In this document: positions 9,246-16,495 of the stretch, one piece after another | Numbering within the stretch: position 1 is the first letter of the stretch | How the letters are laid out: every line of letters starts with the position of its first letter | NCBI RefSeq assembly: GCF_000155735.2 | Contig: NC_020908.1 | Location: 3,973,001 to 4,037,000, forward strand | Direction: 5' to 3' | DNA length: 64,000 bases | Source of the DNA: Octadecabacter arcticus 238 | GTDB lineage: Bacteria > Pseudomonadota > Alphaproteobacteria > Rhodobacterales > Rhodobacteraceae | The notes under the pieces: generated by a model | Database searches by the model: none | Seen by the model: the letters and a program-made list of their open reading frames with translations, nothing else | What the model was told of the DNA's origin: nothing | Program-made: the position numbers and the translations under genes

Positions 9246-10445
9246 GGCTTATCCCTTTTAGTCCGGTTGCCCCACATGTTGACGCGGCGCAGAATCTTGC
9301 CCTTGTGGCTTTAGAGGCGGATCGGATCAGTTTGTAACGTCTGGTGGGTTTATAGGGCGTGGCTTTTGCCGTGAACGAGGCCCTTCAGGCGCGCTGTTCA
9401 ACAAAATCACGATATGTCGCTGGCCCGAGACCAACACCGATCCCCAGCAGCGTGTCGAAGGCGCTTCGCATGTGTCGCCGTCGGTTCCAGCGGAACACGA
9501 ATTCGTCGAGATAGCGTTGTAGATGGCACTTTCTGAGGCCGTGGAAGACGCCTTTTGCCCACGTTTTTAGGTTGGAGAACACGCGGTGGACCCAGTGGAG
9601 TATGTCGTGTGCCTTCTTGCCGCTGACGACCTTTGCCTCATGCGTGTTTGCAGGAGGATTTTCGTAACCGAGCCAGCCATCCGTGATGATGTGAGCGCCA
9701 GGCTCTACAGCCTGACCAATGAACCCGTGCAGCGTCTTTGACGCGCCGTCGGGAATGTGTTTCATCCTGATACGGCGCGGATGTCCGTCACTTGATAACT
9801 CGACGGCACAGACGACAAACATCTTTCCAACCGGGCTCCGCCCACCCTTTGGCCGGTCCTCGGGATCATGCCGGGACCGGAACGGCATCTCTGTTTCATC
9901 GATTTCGACAAGGTCTTTCAGGGGGTTGCGGTCAGGGTTGACCATCGACCGCCGCAGCTTTTGCAAGAGGAGGTCGCCGAGAAGCGCCATCGGTCCGAGC
10001 GACGATGGCGACCCGTCTTGTAGCTGCCAAGGCCAAGTTGCGCCTGAAGTTGCAGCGCTGACATGCCGTTGGAATGGCTGGTGATGATGTGCGCGGCAAG
10101 AAACCAAATTCGCAACGGCAAATGGCTGCTGTGCATTACCGTGCCAGCCGTCACGGATGTCTGCCGTGCGCAACCGGCACATTCCCAAGTCGCGCGATTT
10201 CGCTTTAACGGCCAGCCCTTGCAGGTGCCACAGGAAGGACAGACGAAGCCCTCAGGCCAACGATGTTCCACCAGATAATGCGAACACGCTTCCTCATCAG
10301 AAAACCTGGCGTCGAACGCGGGGCGGGACATGGGTTTGTCGTTTTTCCATCTGGCTGGCATGGGAAGAACAATACCAGAACATTCTAGATTGGCAAGCCG
10401 CTTCGCACTACATCAGGTGCCGCCGGAGCAAAGGGGATAAGCCTT
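9246..10445 (-). mobile_element. IS1595-family element
   Basis: Inverted ends read GGCTTATCCCTTTTAGTCCGG at 9246 and, inverted, GGCTTATCCCCTTTGCTCCGG ending at 10443. The sequence TACTACACAAA flanks both sides (9235-9245 and 10446-10456); IS1595 elements make 8-bp duplications, so part of this 11-bp match is coincidence and the tips are ambiguous by one to three bases. Its left flank directly abuts the TA of the IS630 element. Removal restores the glycosyltransferase frame. Confidence 0.85.
9385..10361 (-). pseudogene. IS1595-family (ISXO2-like) transposase, disrupted by a small insertion
   Basis: The N-terminal frame (10361 or Met at 10331, to about 10014) carries a zinc-ribbon (CPSCGTCKGW and CAGCARQTSVTAGT) and runs to LQLQAQLGLGSYKT. 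The C-terminal frame (about 9990 to 9385) carries the DDE_Tnp_IS1595 domain, with LVEIDETEMPFR, IITDGWLGYEN and FSNLKTWAKGVFHG. Relatives join SYKT directly to a LLL-KLRR segment with about two residues between. Here 41 nt (9973-10013) stand in that place and shift the frame. The insertion contains the inverted octamers CGCCATCG and CGATGGCG. The element is likely immobile unless complemented. Confidence 0.85.
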
Positions 10446-10488
10446 TACTACACAAATGACGCGGGGCGACGCAGCCAAAACTGAACGA

Positions 10489-10908
10489 CTACCGGCTGAC
10501 GCCGGTAGGTTCCCTTTTTGAATGTAATTCAAGATACTGAAGTATGACAGCGTCAGTGACATTGCCGCTGGTTGTTGAGAAAAATCCGCGAGCCCAAAAC
10601 CGCTGGCCCCAGTACCGTTTGCGCAGTTCGGGAAACTCGCGCTGTATCTTATAAGACGAGCATCCCTTGATCCGCATCATCACCTTTGACAAAGCTATCT
10701 GAGGCGGGACCGATATGAACATGTGGACGTGATCGGTCGACAATACGCCCGTCTCAATATGCACGCTAAGTTCTTGGCATGTTTGGATAATGATTTCACG
10801 GATACGCTCACGCATTTCACCGCGCATAACTTTGTATCGGTATTTTGTTGTCCAGACGACGTGAAATCGGTGATAAAATTTGGTGTGGCTTCCTGTGGAA
10901 TAGATCAT
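10489..10908 (-). CDS. tnpA: IS200-type transposase TnpA (HUH Y1 endonuclease)
   Basis: The 139-residue protein from ATG 10908 (MIYSTGSHTKFYHRFHVVW) has the compact Y1 fold. The HUH motif is TDHVHMFISVPP near residue 65 and the catalytic tyrosine is expected in AVILQYLELH near residue 125. KVMMRIKGCSSYKIQREFP lies between. An ATG at 10923 would add MRGKI, but GAGGGAAG upstream of 10908 is a good ribosome site there. That site and the start codon lie inside a perfect 28-bp inverted repeat (10907-10934 with 10948-10975), so translation is expected to be strongly restrained. The stop codon overlaps the end hairpin. Acts on single-stranded DNA, by family knowledge. Confidence 0.92.
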   Translation of the reverse strand: MIYSTGSHTKFYHRFHVVWTTKYRYKVMRGEMRERIREIIIQTCQELSVHIETGVLSTDHVHMFISVPPQIALSKVMMRIKGCSSYKIQREFPELRKRYWGQRFWARGFFSTTSGNVTDAVILQYLELHSKREPTGVSR

Positions 10909-10975
10909 AATCTTCCCTCTCATTTTTAAGACCCTTACCGCTTCGCGGGGTCTTAAAAATGAGAGGGAAGATTAT
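10907..10975 (-). promoter_or_regulatory. Perfect 28-bp inverted repeat covering tnpA ribosome site and start
   Basis: The arms at 10907-10934 and 10948-10975 are exact complements, with a 13-nt spacer. In a tnpA transcript the right arm lies upstream and would pair with the ribosome site and most of the ATG. Salmonella IS200 is known to hide its tnpA start in a leader stem; here the stem is longer and perfect. Confidence 0.75.
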
Positions 10976-11139
10976 AGTACATTACGCTAAAGCGGACCGG
11001 CTGGAAGCCGGTGGCTTTAATCCCGTTTGTGGAAAGTAAATGGAACGAGATGCGGACGATGGAGTATTTTAACTCGATTGATCGCCTTGCAACGATTGAA
11101 GATCGAGTGCTTGCAAATATGGTAATTCATTCGAGGTAG

Positions 11140-11357
11140 GGGTAGAAAAATATGGCTGCTTTCACAATTTAATCTTGATTTCTAAGTTTTCGTCTGTTGC
11201 TCTGATTAAAAACAATGCCCCTGAACAATATAAGCTCTTTGCCGACTTTCGCTGCACTTGCACAGATCGTTCAAAAACGACCCTTTTTTGAACGCAATAT
11301 CTGAAGCTGACATTGATGCGCTTGCGGCGAACTCACACTTGGTCCGCAAAACAGACC
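11140..11357. other. Gene-poor junction between IS-rich region and core genes
   Basis: No gene is supported here. The AT-rich stretch follows the glycosyltransferase stop. It contains one inverted repeat, CGTTCAAAAA at 11268-11277 and TTTTTGAACG at 11285-11294, which could be a weak bidirectional terminator. The segment may also keep decayed sequence of an older gene. Confidence 0.4.
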
Positions 11358-11684
11358 CTACCCCGCGCTTTGGCGTTCGATATAGGCGCGCATTTCTTCG
11401 GCTTCTTGGCGCGCGACGCGCAGCCCGTCCATGGCGGCGCGCAGTTCTGCTTCGGTCTGGCTAAGCTGGTTGGTGATCTCTGCCTCGCGTTGCTGCAAAT
11501 AGGTGATCGCCTGATCGCGGGTTTCCTCGGCTTCGTGCAACGACTGCGCCATGCGGTCCAGTTCACCGACCTCGGATTTGGACACGCGGGTGAACCGGTT
11601 GATCAGCCAGCTGGCAAACCAGCCCAGACAAAAGGCCACAAACAGGATAATCGCCGTGGCGACAATAAATTCGGTTCTGTTCAT
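11358..11684 (-). CDS. Small membrane-anchored coiled-coil protein
   Basis: The 108-residue protein has one N-terminal membrane helix (about 6-29, FIVATAIILFVAFCLGWFAS) followed by a charged alpha-helical region (about 38-100) with heptad-like spacing (LHEAEETRDQAITYLQQREAEI). I do not recognise a named family. Its start overlaps the stop of the OmpA-like gene upstream by 4 nt, so the two are probably translated together and may form an envelope complex. The helix-plus-cytoplasmic-coil layout resembles scaffold subunits such as those of LapA type, but no sequence motif confirms this. Confidence 0.7.
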   Translation of the reverse strand: MNRTEFIVATAIILFVAFCLGWFASWLINRFTRVSKSEVGELDRMAQSLHEAEETRDQAITYLQQREAEITNQLSQTEAELRAAMDGLRVARQEAEEMRAYIERQSAG

Positions 11685-13609
11685 TCTGTTGCGTCCTCTG
11701 GTGCGGCGTCTTCGTCTGGTGTGGCATCTTCACGTGCTGCGTCTTCCGCCGCGGCTTCTACTTTGATCTGGTCTAAACCCGTGAGTTCTTCGGTACTTTC
11801 AGGCACGATCAAACTGAATTCAATCCGACGGTTCGCTTCACGGCCATCGGCGGTTTCATTGTCGGCAATCGGGTCCGCTTCGCCGTAACCCACAGACCGG
11901 AAACTTGCCACAGGAACCCGTCGAACCCGCAAACCGTCAAGAACCGCGTCGGCCCGCTGTTGGCTCAGGCGTTGGTTGCCATCTTCAGACCCTTGGCTGT
12001 CTGTGTAACCCGCGATCTCGATCCGCAAATCGGCGCAGCGTTGAAGGATTTCTGTGATGTCATCCAGAATTGCAGCGCCCGCCCCAGCGATCCGCGCTGA
12101 GCTCGGTTCGAAGGTAATCTTTCGGGACTCAGTCACATTCATGATCTGGTCCAGACATTCTTCGGTGGTCGGAAGCGCCGCAATCGGGTCGAGTGCTTCT
12201 ACGTAGGTGACGCTGACCTCGAACTCCTCAGCCTCACCCAACTTTTCGATCAGCAAGCGGGTAATTTCGCCACTCGCATCCGGTAAGCCAGTGTTACCAC
12301 GCACGACGATGTTGGCAGGTTCAACAATGACGGACCCGTTAGACAGCTGCGACAGCGCCTCGATTCCGGCCAGCACCCGAATCGGCCAACTGTTGGGCAG
12401 CCCGTCCACAATCCGCGTCGCCATGGAAACATCAGCCGATGCAAATTTGGCATGGGCGAAATTTTCCGCCGTGGAATTCAGCAGTTCAGTCGAAATACGG
12501 CCGCGCAGTTGCACCAACCCTTCGGGGCTTAACGTTGCGATAAATTGTGGCGGGCCTGCGCCATCTTGCTCAGGCGTCGCGGGTAAAATCGCCTCTAGGG
12601 CAAAGATTTCCGGCAACGCATTCTCAAGCTCGCCAGCGACCCGATCAAAATTGCCTGCGACGGTGCCCGCGTTGGCAACCAAAATGATATCGGCGTCAGA
12701 GATCGTGACGGTGCCCCCCCCCAAGTCATCCAGCGCCGCAATCGACATCGTTACCGCATCAGCCCAGCGCGTCGTCGGGGCGCCAAGTGCAACCATGCAT
12801 CCGATCTCACCTTCGACACCGACGGCCTGTGCTGCCGCGATAATGCGCAGTTCAGCGGCCGTCGTGTCAGCGACACAACTGTCAAACCGTCGGCCATTTT
12901 CGTCAATGATAAAGCGCGTCAAAAACGGCGACATAACGGGGCGCGGCGCCATTATATTTAGCGTGATCGTCACGCCGTCAGGACTAGACCGGCGCAAGCT
13001 GGTTTCCAGTTGGGCCTTTTGTTCCGGTGAATCTGAAATGGCTTCTACAGTGACCACGCCTGCTCGCACAGAAATCTTGGAGCGCGGCAGTTGGCGCAAC
13101 GCACGAAGCGAAAATGCGACCGCGCGGTCCCACCCGTCTGGAACTTCGTAATCTGCTGTCGCAAGGAAGTCAGCGAAGTTGCTGTTTTCGCCCGCCATGT
13201 CAGTGAGCGTTTCAGTGAGATCGTCGCGGTCCGACGATGCGGGAATCAAGCCGATGATCGAAATGCCACTGTCATTGCGCAAAATTTCCAACGAGAATTC
13301 CGGCGCCACGATGCTTGCACTGTCCTGCACGGTCATGTTGTCAATCACGCGACTTGCGTCGACCATGCCGCCTGCTGTTGAAATGGCACGAAACCGCATG
13401 GCTTCGTTTGGGGCCTCGCCTTCAAGAATTACTTGTAACCCATCGCCCAGAACAGACGCAAAAGCGTGGCCGTTTTCATCCAGCGCGACGCCGACGGCTT
13501 CGACAGATCGGGTTTCCACGGCTGTCACCACGACACGCGCCGCAATACTGCAAACGATGACAGCAAGGCAAAACGCCACGAGTCGAATAAAAAGGGCAGA
13601 GAGGCGCAT
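11681..13609 (-). CDS. OmpA-family protein with repeated BON-like modules
   Basis: The 642-residue protein starts with a signal-anchor helix (about 8-28). Four or so modules in the 30-480 region resemble BON domains, each with a short TV.I..A.I.V..G core after a WA..V..SI.ALD or W..AV.FSLRAL helix. The C-terminus (about 490-605) is an OmpA peptidoglycan-binding domain: ITFEPSSARIAGAGAAILDDI, EIAGYTDSQGSEDGN, LSQQRADAVLDGL and ANRRIEF. The last 30 residues are a low-complexity Asp/Glu/Ala tail. It likely bridges the envelope and the cell wall. The 4-nt overlap with the small coiled-coil protein points to a joint function. The role is not known. Confidence 0.8.
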   Translation of the reverse strand: MRLSALFIRLVAFCLAVIVCSIAARVVVTAVETRSVEAVGVALDENGHAFASVLGDGLQVILEGEAPNEAMRFRAISTAGGMVDASRVIDNMTVQDSASIVAPEFSLEILRNDSGISIIGLIPASSDRDDLTETLTDMAGENSNFADFLATADYEVPDGWDRAVAFSLRALRQLPRSKISVRAGVVTVEAISDSPEQKAQLETSLRRSSPDGVTITLNIMAPRPVMSPFLTRFIIDENGRRFDSCVADTTAAELRIIAAAQAVGVEGEIGCMVALGAPTTRWADAVTMSIAALDDLGGGTVTISDADIILVANAGTVAGNFDRVAGELENALPEIFALEAILPATPEQDGAGPPQFIATLSPEGLVQLRGRISTELLNSTAENFAHAKFASADVSMATRIVDGLPNSWPIRVLAGIEALSQLSNGSVIVEPANIVVRGNTGLPDASGEITRLLIEKLGEAEEFEVSVTYVEALDPIAALPTTEECLDQIMNVTESRKITFEPSSARIAGAGAAILDDITEILQRCADLRIEIAGYTDSQGSEDGNQRLSQQRADAVLDGLRVRRVPVASFRSVGYGEADPIADNETADGREANRRIEFSLIVPESTEELTGLDQIKVEAAAEDAAREDATPDEDAAPEDATE

Positions 13610-13666
13610 GAAGGCGTTCCTGAACGGTGTAGACCAGTGCTTAGGCCGTTGTTACGTCAGGTTCAA

Positions 13667-14626
13667 TCACACGAACAGCGCTACGGCGAAAAATGGCAGA
13701 GGGATGAGGCCCGCATCGCGGTTGGATCGAAACAATCGCAAAAGTTTGCTGCTGTCGTCTGCGTCAAATCCGCGTTGCTGCCATGCAAGGTGCCAGCCCA
13801 TCGCCCACGGCCCGCCCAAAGCGACAACCAACGCCAAGACATTGGCATTCATCCCCGCGAGGATCACCGCCAGACCCAAAAGGCAAACCGTCGCGACCAT
13901 GAAATACCGCAACCACAGTGGCGTCGCATCCCCAAACAAGCGCGCTGTTGATTTCACGCCGATCAGCGCGTCATCTTCCACGTCTTGATGCGCATAGATC
14001 GTGTCATAAAACAGCGTCCACGCAATCCCCGCGAGGTACAGCGCGACCGCAGGCCAGCCCAACGACCCCGTGTGCGCCGTCCATGCCAGCAAAGCGCCCC
14101 AATTAAATGCCAGACCCAGAAACACCTGCGGCCACCATGTAAACCGTTTTGCGAACGGATAAATCGCCACCGGAAGCAACGCGAGAATCCCCAAAAGCAC
14201 CGCATTGGAATTAAACGTCAGCAGGATCAGCAGCGCCAAAAACGATTGCAATGCCATCCACACCAGCGCTTTTCGCACGCCAATTTGCCCCAACGGGATC
14301 GGGCGATTCGCGGTGCGCGACACTGATCCGTCAATGTCGCGGTCGGTGATGTCATTCCATGTGCACCCCGCCCCGCGCATCAAGAACGCGCCGATGGCAC
14401 ACCCGATGGCAATCCAAAGATCAAACAGACTGGCGCGGCCAGTGTGTAACATCGCGAGGGCCAAGCTCCACCAGCACGGCAACAACAAAAGCCACGTCCC
14501 GACGGGGCGGTCCGCACGGGAAAGTCGCAAAAAAGGTCGCGCGCGCGCCGGCGCGTAGCGATCAACCCAGTTTCCTGTCACCGCATCAGCGATTTCAACC
14601 TCTGGCGTCCGGTTGGCGTCGGTCAT
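13667..14626 (-). CDS. ubiA: 4-hydroxybenzoate polyprenyltransferase
   Basis: This 319-residue integral membrane prenyltransferase transfers the polyprenyl chain to 4-hydroxybenzoate in ubiquinone synthesis. The first Asp-rich motif is visible as NDITDRDID near residue 92, with RTANRPIPLG following. The second is YAHQDVEDD near residue 213, with IGVKSTA after it. About eight hydrophobic segments are present and length is normal. The N-terminal extension of about 30 residues is longer than in E. coli but usual in Rhodobacteraceae. The polyprenyl donor synthase is encoded at 44040-45041. The gene is divergent from rsmE, with only 11 bp between the starts. Confidence 0.95.
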   Translation of the reverse strand: MTDANRTPEVEIADAVTGNWVDRYAPARARPFLRLSRADRPVGTWLLLLPCWWSLALAMLHTGRASLFDLWIAIGCAIGAFLMRGAGCTWNDITDRDIDGSVSRTANRPIPLGQIGVRKALVWMALQSFLALLILLTFNSNAVLLGILALLPVAIYPFAKRFTWWPQVFLGLAFNWGALLAWTAHTGSLGWPAVALYLAGIAWTLFYDTIYAHQDVEDDALIGVKSTARLFGDATPLWLRYFMVATVCLLGLAVILAGMNANVLALVVALGGPWAMGWHLAWQQRGFDADDSSKLLRLFRSNRDAGLIPLPFFAVALFV

Positions 14627-14637
14627 ATATTCACCCT

Positions 14638-15357
14638 ATGGCACGAATTAGACTGTATGTAGACCACCCTTTGGGCCCGCAAGAAAGGGTCGCTCTTTCG
14701 CGGGAGCAGGCGCATTACCTCTTCGGGGTGATGCGGTTGGACGTGGGCGCGGATGTGTCCCTGTTTAACGGGCGCGACGGGGAGTGGCACGCGCAAGTTG
14801 CGGCCGCATCCAAAAAGAACGGCGTGCTGGATTGCATCGTGCAAACCAAGCCGCTGCAATTGCCGCCGGACCTTTGGCTGGTCTTTGCCCCCATCAAAAA
14901 AGACCGCACATCATTTATCGTCGAAAAGGCTGCCGAACTTGGCGCGGCGCGGATTGTGCCGGTGCAAACGGAATACACCCAATCGGCCAATCGTGTGCGC
15001 CAAGACAGGCTGCAGGCCCATGCGCTTGAAGCGGCGGAGCAATGCGGTGGAACTTATGTGCCTGAGGTGGCAGAGATTCAGAAGTTCGCAAAAATGTTCA
15101 ACAGGTGGGACCCGACGCGGCGGATCTTGTTTTGTGACGAAACGATGGTCGGCCAAGGAGCTGTGATACCAACAGGTGAAGGACCTTGGGCAATCCTGAT
15201 CGGGCCGGAGGGTGGGTTTTCAGACAAAGAACGTGAACGTTTGAACGGGATGGCCTGCGCGCACGCCATAAGCCTTGGGCCGCGAATCTTGCGGGCTGAT
15301 ACGGCGGCAGTCGCGGCAATGACGCTGTGGCAACAGGCGTTGGGGGACTGGACGTGA
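14638..15357 (+). CDS. rsmE: 16S rRNA (uracil(1498)-N(3))-methyltransferase
   Basis: From ATG 14638 the product has 239 residues. It starts MARIRLYVDHPLGPQERVAL, an N-terminal PUA-like domain, and continues into a SPOUT methyltransferase domain. The knot motifs are visible as KAAELGAARIVPVQTE, LEAAEQCGGTYVPEV, LIGPEGGFSDKE and LGPRILRADTAAVAAM. It methylates U1498 of 16S rRNA in the assembled small subunit. An in-frame upstream ATG exists but would run antisense into ubiA. The stop overlaps the next start as GTGA. Confidence 0.95.
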   Translation: MARIRLYVDHPLGPQERVALSREQAHYLFGVMRLDVGADVSLFNGRDGEWHAQVAAASKKNGVLDCIVQTKPLQLPPDLWLVFAPIKKDRTSFIVEKAAELGAARIVPVQTEYTQSANRVRQDRLQAHALEAAEQCGGTYVPEVAEIQKFAKMFNRWDPTRRILFCDETMVGQGAVIPTGEGPWAILIGPEGGFSDKERERLNGMACAHAISLGPRILRADTAAVAAMTLWQQALGDWT

Positions 15358-15920
15358 GATTCGTTCGCATCACACCGCCTGACGTTCAACAGGTTGCAGC
15401 ATTCCCGCGCGATCGGTCGGACTACGTTAAGTTTCCGCTCAATAACCTGACCCGATTTGGGCTGGACGGCATCGACAACCTTGCGCCTCGCATGTGGCGC
15501 AACGGGGACGGCGCACTCAGCGATGTTCTTAGCGTTACCAAGACGGGCATGGTGATGCCCTATCTGCCATCGGGTGATTTTGACGCCGCAGCGGACGCCG
15601 TGACGGATCGCATCAGTCGCGAAATGGCGGAAAACTACCGCGAGATTTTGATGGATGGTGATACGCCCGTCGCCGCGACCGCCTTTAATGCCGCCCTGCC
15701 ACAAATCGTCCGGATCGGCGCGGTGTACACACCGCCTGCCCTGCGCGGCAAAGGTCATGCGCGGCGCGCGCATCTGGCACAAGCCCGCACCACTGGCGTA
15801 CGCCGCGCGACCCTGTTCGCAAGCGCCCAAAATGCCATCGCTGCCTACACAGCGGTCGGCTTCAGACAGATCGGGGATTGGGTCCTCGCTATTTTCAAAA
15901 CGCCGCAGGTGGTGCCATGA
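15354..15920 (+). CDS. GNAT-family acetyltransferase
   Basis: A GTG at 15354 overlaps the rsmE stop by 4 nt and gives 188 residues (MRFVRITPPDVQQV). The C-terminal half has the GNAT acetyl-CoA fold: VRIGAVYTPPALRGKGHARRAHLAQA matches the beta-4, pyrophosphate-binding R-x-x-G-x-G/A loop and alpha-3. It is followed by ATLFASAQNAIAAYTAVGFRQIGDW, the usual end. The N-terminal half is less conserved. The substrate is unknown. A GTG at 15327 would add nine residues but would lie wholly within rsmE. Translationally coupled on both sides. Confidence 0.85.
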   Translation: MRFVRITPPDVQQVAAFPRDRSDYVKFPLNNLTRFGLDGIDNLAPRMWRNGDGALSDVLSVTKTGMVMPYLPSGDFDAAADAVTDRISREMAENYREILMDGDTPVAATAFNAALPQIVRIGAVYTPPALRGKGHARRAHLAQARTTGVRRATLFASAQNAIAAYTAVGFRQIGDWVLAIFKTPQVVP

Positions 15921-16438
15921 AAACCGAAGGCATCAGACCTGAAATTCGCGAAGGCCTTTGGCGTTGGCGCGAAGTTATTGCGGCACTTGCGCTGACGGCT
16001 GTTGGCCTTTGGTGGGGGGTTGTGTCGTTCGGGATCGTGCAATGGCTTGGCTGGGGCATGGCGGCATTGGGCGCGGGCATCGCAATCGCGGCGGCACAGA
16101 AAGTTCGCTTTCGCCCCGACGGTGACGGCCCCGGCGTGGTGACATTGGATGAACGACGGGTCACGTACCTCGGCCCGCTGGACGGTGGTGTGGCCGATCT
16201 TGATCTTATGGTGCAACTGGATATCACGCCCGCCCCAGCGTGGCGTTTGATCAATGGCGGTGGGCAGCACCTCGACATTCCGACCAATGCGGTCGGCGTT
16301 GAAGTTCTGTTTGATGTGTTTGCCGCCCTGCCCGGAATAAAAACCGAATATATGTTGTCACTTCTCAACAGCCCGCGGCCTGCAAAAATGACTGTCTGGA
16401 TGGCCCCTGATCACAAGCCATACACGCTGTTGCATTGA
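15917..16438 (+). CDS. Conserved membrane protein of unknown function
   Basis: The 173-residue protein overlaps the GNAT gene by ATGA. Two adjacent hydrophobic segments (about 19-40 and 44-58, with ALALTAVGLWWGVVSFGIV and WLGWGMAALGAGIAIAA) form a hairpin in the membrane. A soluble domain follows, with beta-rich segments GDGPGVVTLDERRVTYLGPLDGG and VDIPTNAV-like strands, similar to bacterial PH-type folds. I recognise no named family. Its tight linkage to rsmE and gshA is the only context. Confidence 0.7.
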   Translation: MKTEGIRPEIREGLWRWREVIAALALTAVGLWWGVVSFGIVQWLGWGMAALGAGIAIAAAQKVRFRPDGDGPGVVTLDERRVTYLGPLDGGVADLDLMVQLDITPAPAWRLINGGGQHLDIPTNAVGVEVLFDVFAALPGIKTEYMLSLLNSPRPAKMTVWMAPDHKPYTLLH

Positions 16439-16495
16439 CACTCCCGCCCACCTCGGCCACGTCTTAAATTCATCCTCGCAAACGGAGCGTTTCCC

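Larger units (their letters stand above)
10482..11022 (-). mobile_element. IS200/IS605-family element (single tnpA)
   Basis: The element of about 541 bp holds only tnpA and no tnpB. Each end has an imperfectly matched subterminal hairpin: CTACCGGC-TGAC-GCCGGTAG at 10489-10508 and ACCGGCT-GGA-AGCCGGT at 10996-11012. There are no inverted terminal repeats or target duplications, as expected for this family. Boundaries are inferred from where the glycosyltransferase frame can be rejoined (AAC at 10481 to CCG at 11023). Confidence 0.85.
6310..11139 (+). pseudogene. Glycosyltransferase (family 2/92-like) broken by four insertion sequences
   Basis: Five pieces (6310-6536, 7629-8043, 9235-9245, 10457-10481, 11023-11139) join, with one copy of each target repeat, into a 265-codon frame without stops. 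The product starts at a TTG (6310) and shows VGVLAIMKNESLNIKEWIEHY and LIDNGSTDLTLDI near residues 12-55, the nucleotide-sugar fold, and the DxD-like IADIDEFWF near residue 95. WICRTKALR, the LNHYQIQSEEFF segment and a C-terminal MEYFNSIDRLATIEDRVL follow. This matches GT92/DUF23-type transferases common in Rhodobacteraceae polysaccharide loci. The interrupting elements are IS30 (6540-7625), IS630 (8044-9232), IS1595 (9246-10445) and IS200/IS605 (about 10482-11022). The gene cannot make a protein. Start choice is uncertain because the in-register ATG upstream is out of frame. Confidence 0.88.

Noticed and set aside
9068..9337. Frame spanning the IS630 and IS1595 ends that looked like a glycosyltransferase C-terminus
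   Set aside because: It crosses two element boundaries; the true C-terminus of the glycosyltransferase is found at 11023-11139 in another register.
10482..11022. TnpB/IscB-like guide RNA system beside the IS200 element
   Set aside because: Only tnpA is present; no tnpB frame or RuvC-like motif occurs in the element.
11258..11464. 68-codon frame upstream of the OmpA cluster, plus strand
   Set aside because: Its second half is antisense to the coiled-coil gene; the first half could be decayed sequence but has no motif.
12207..13151. Long plus-strand frame (314 codons) opposite the OmpA-like gene
   Set aside because: Composition is that of an antisense shadow of a high-GC gene; no domain or ribosome site.
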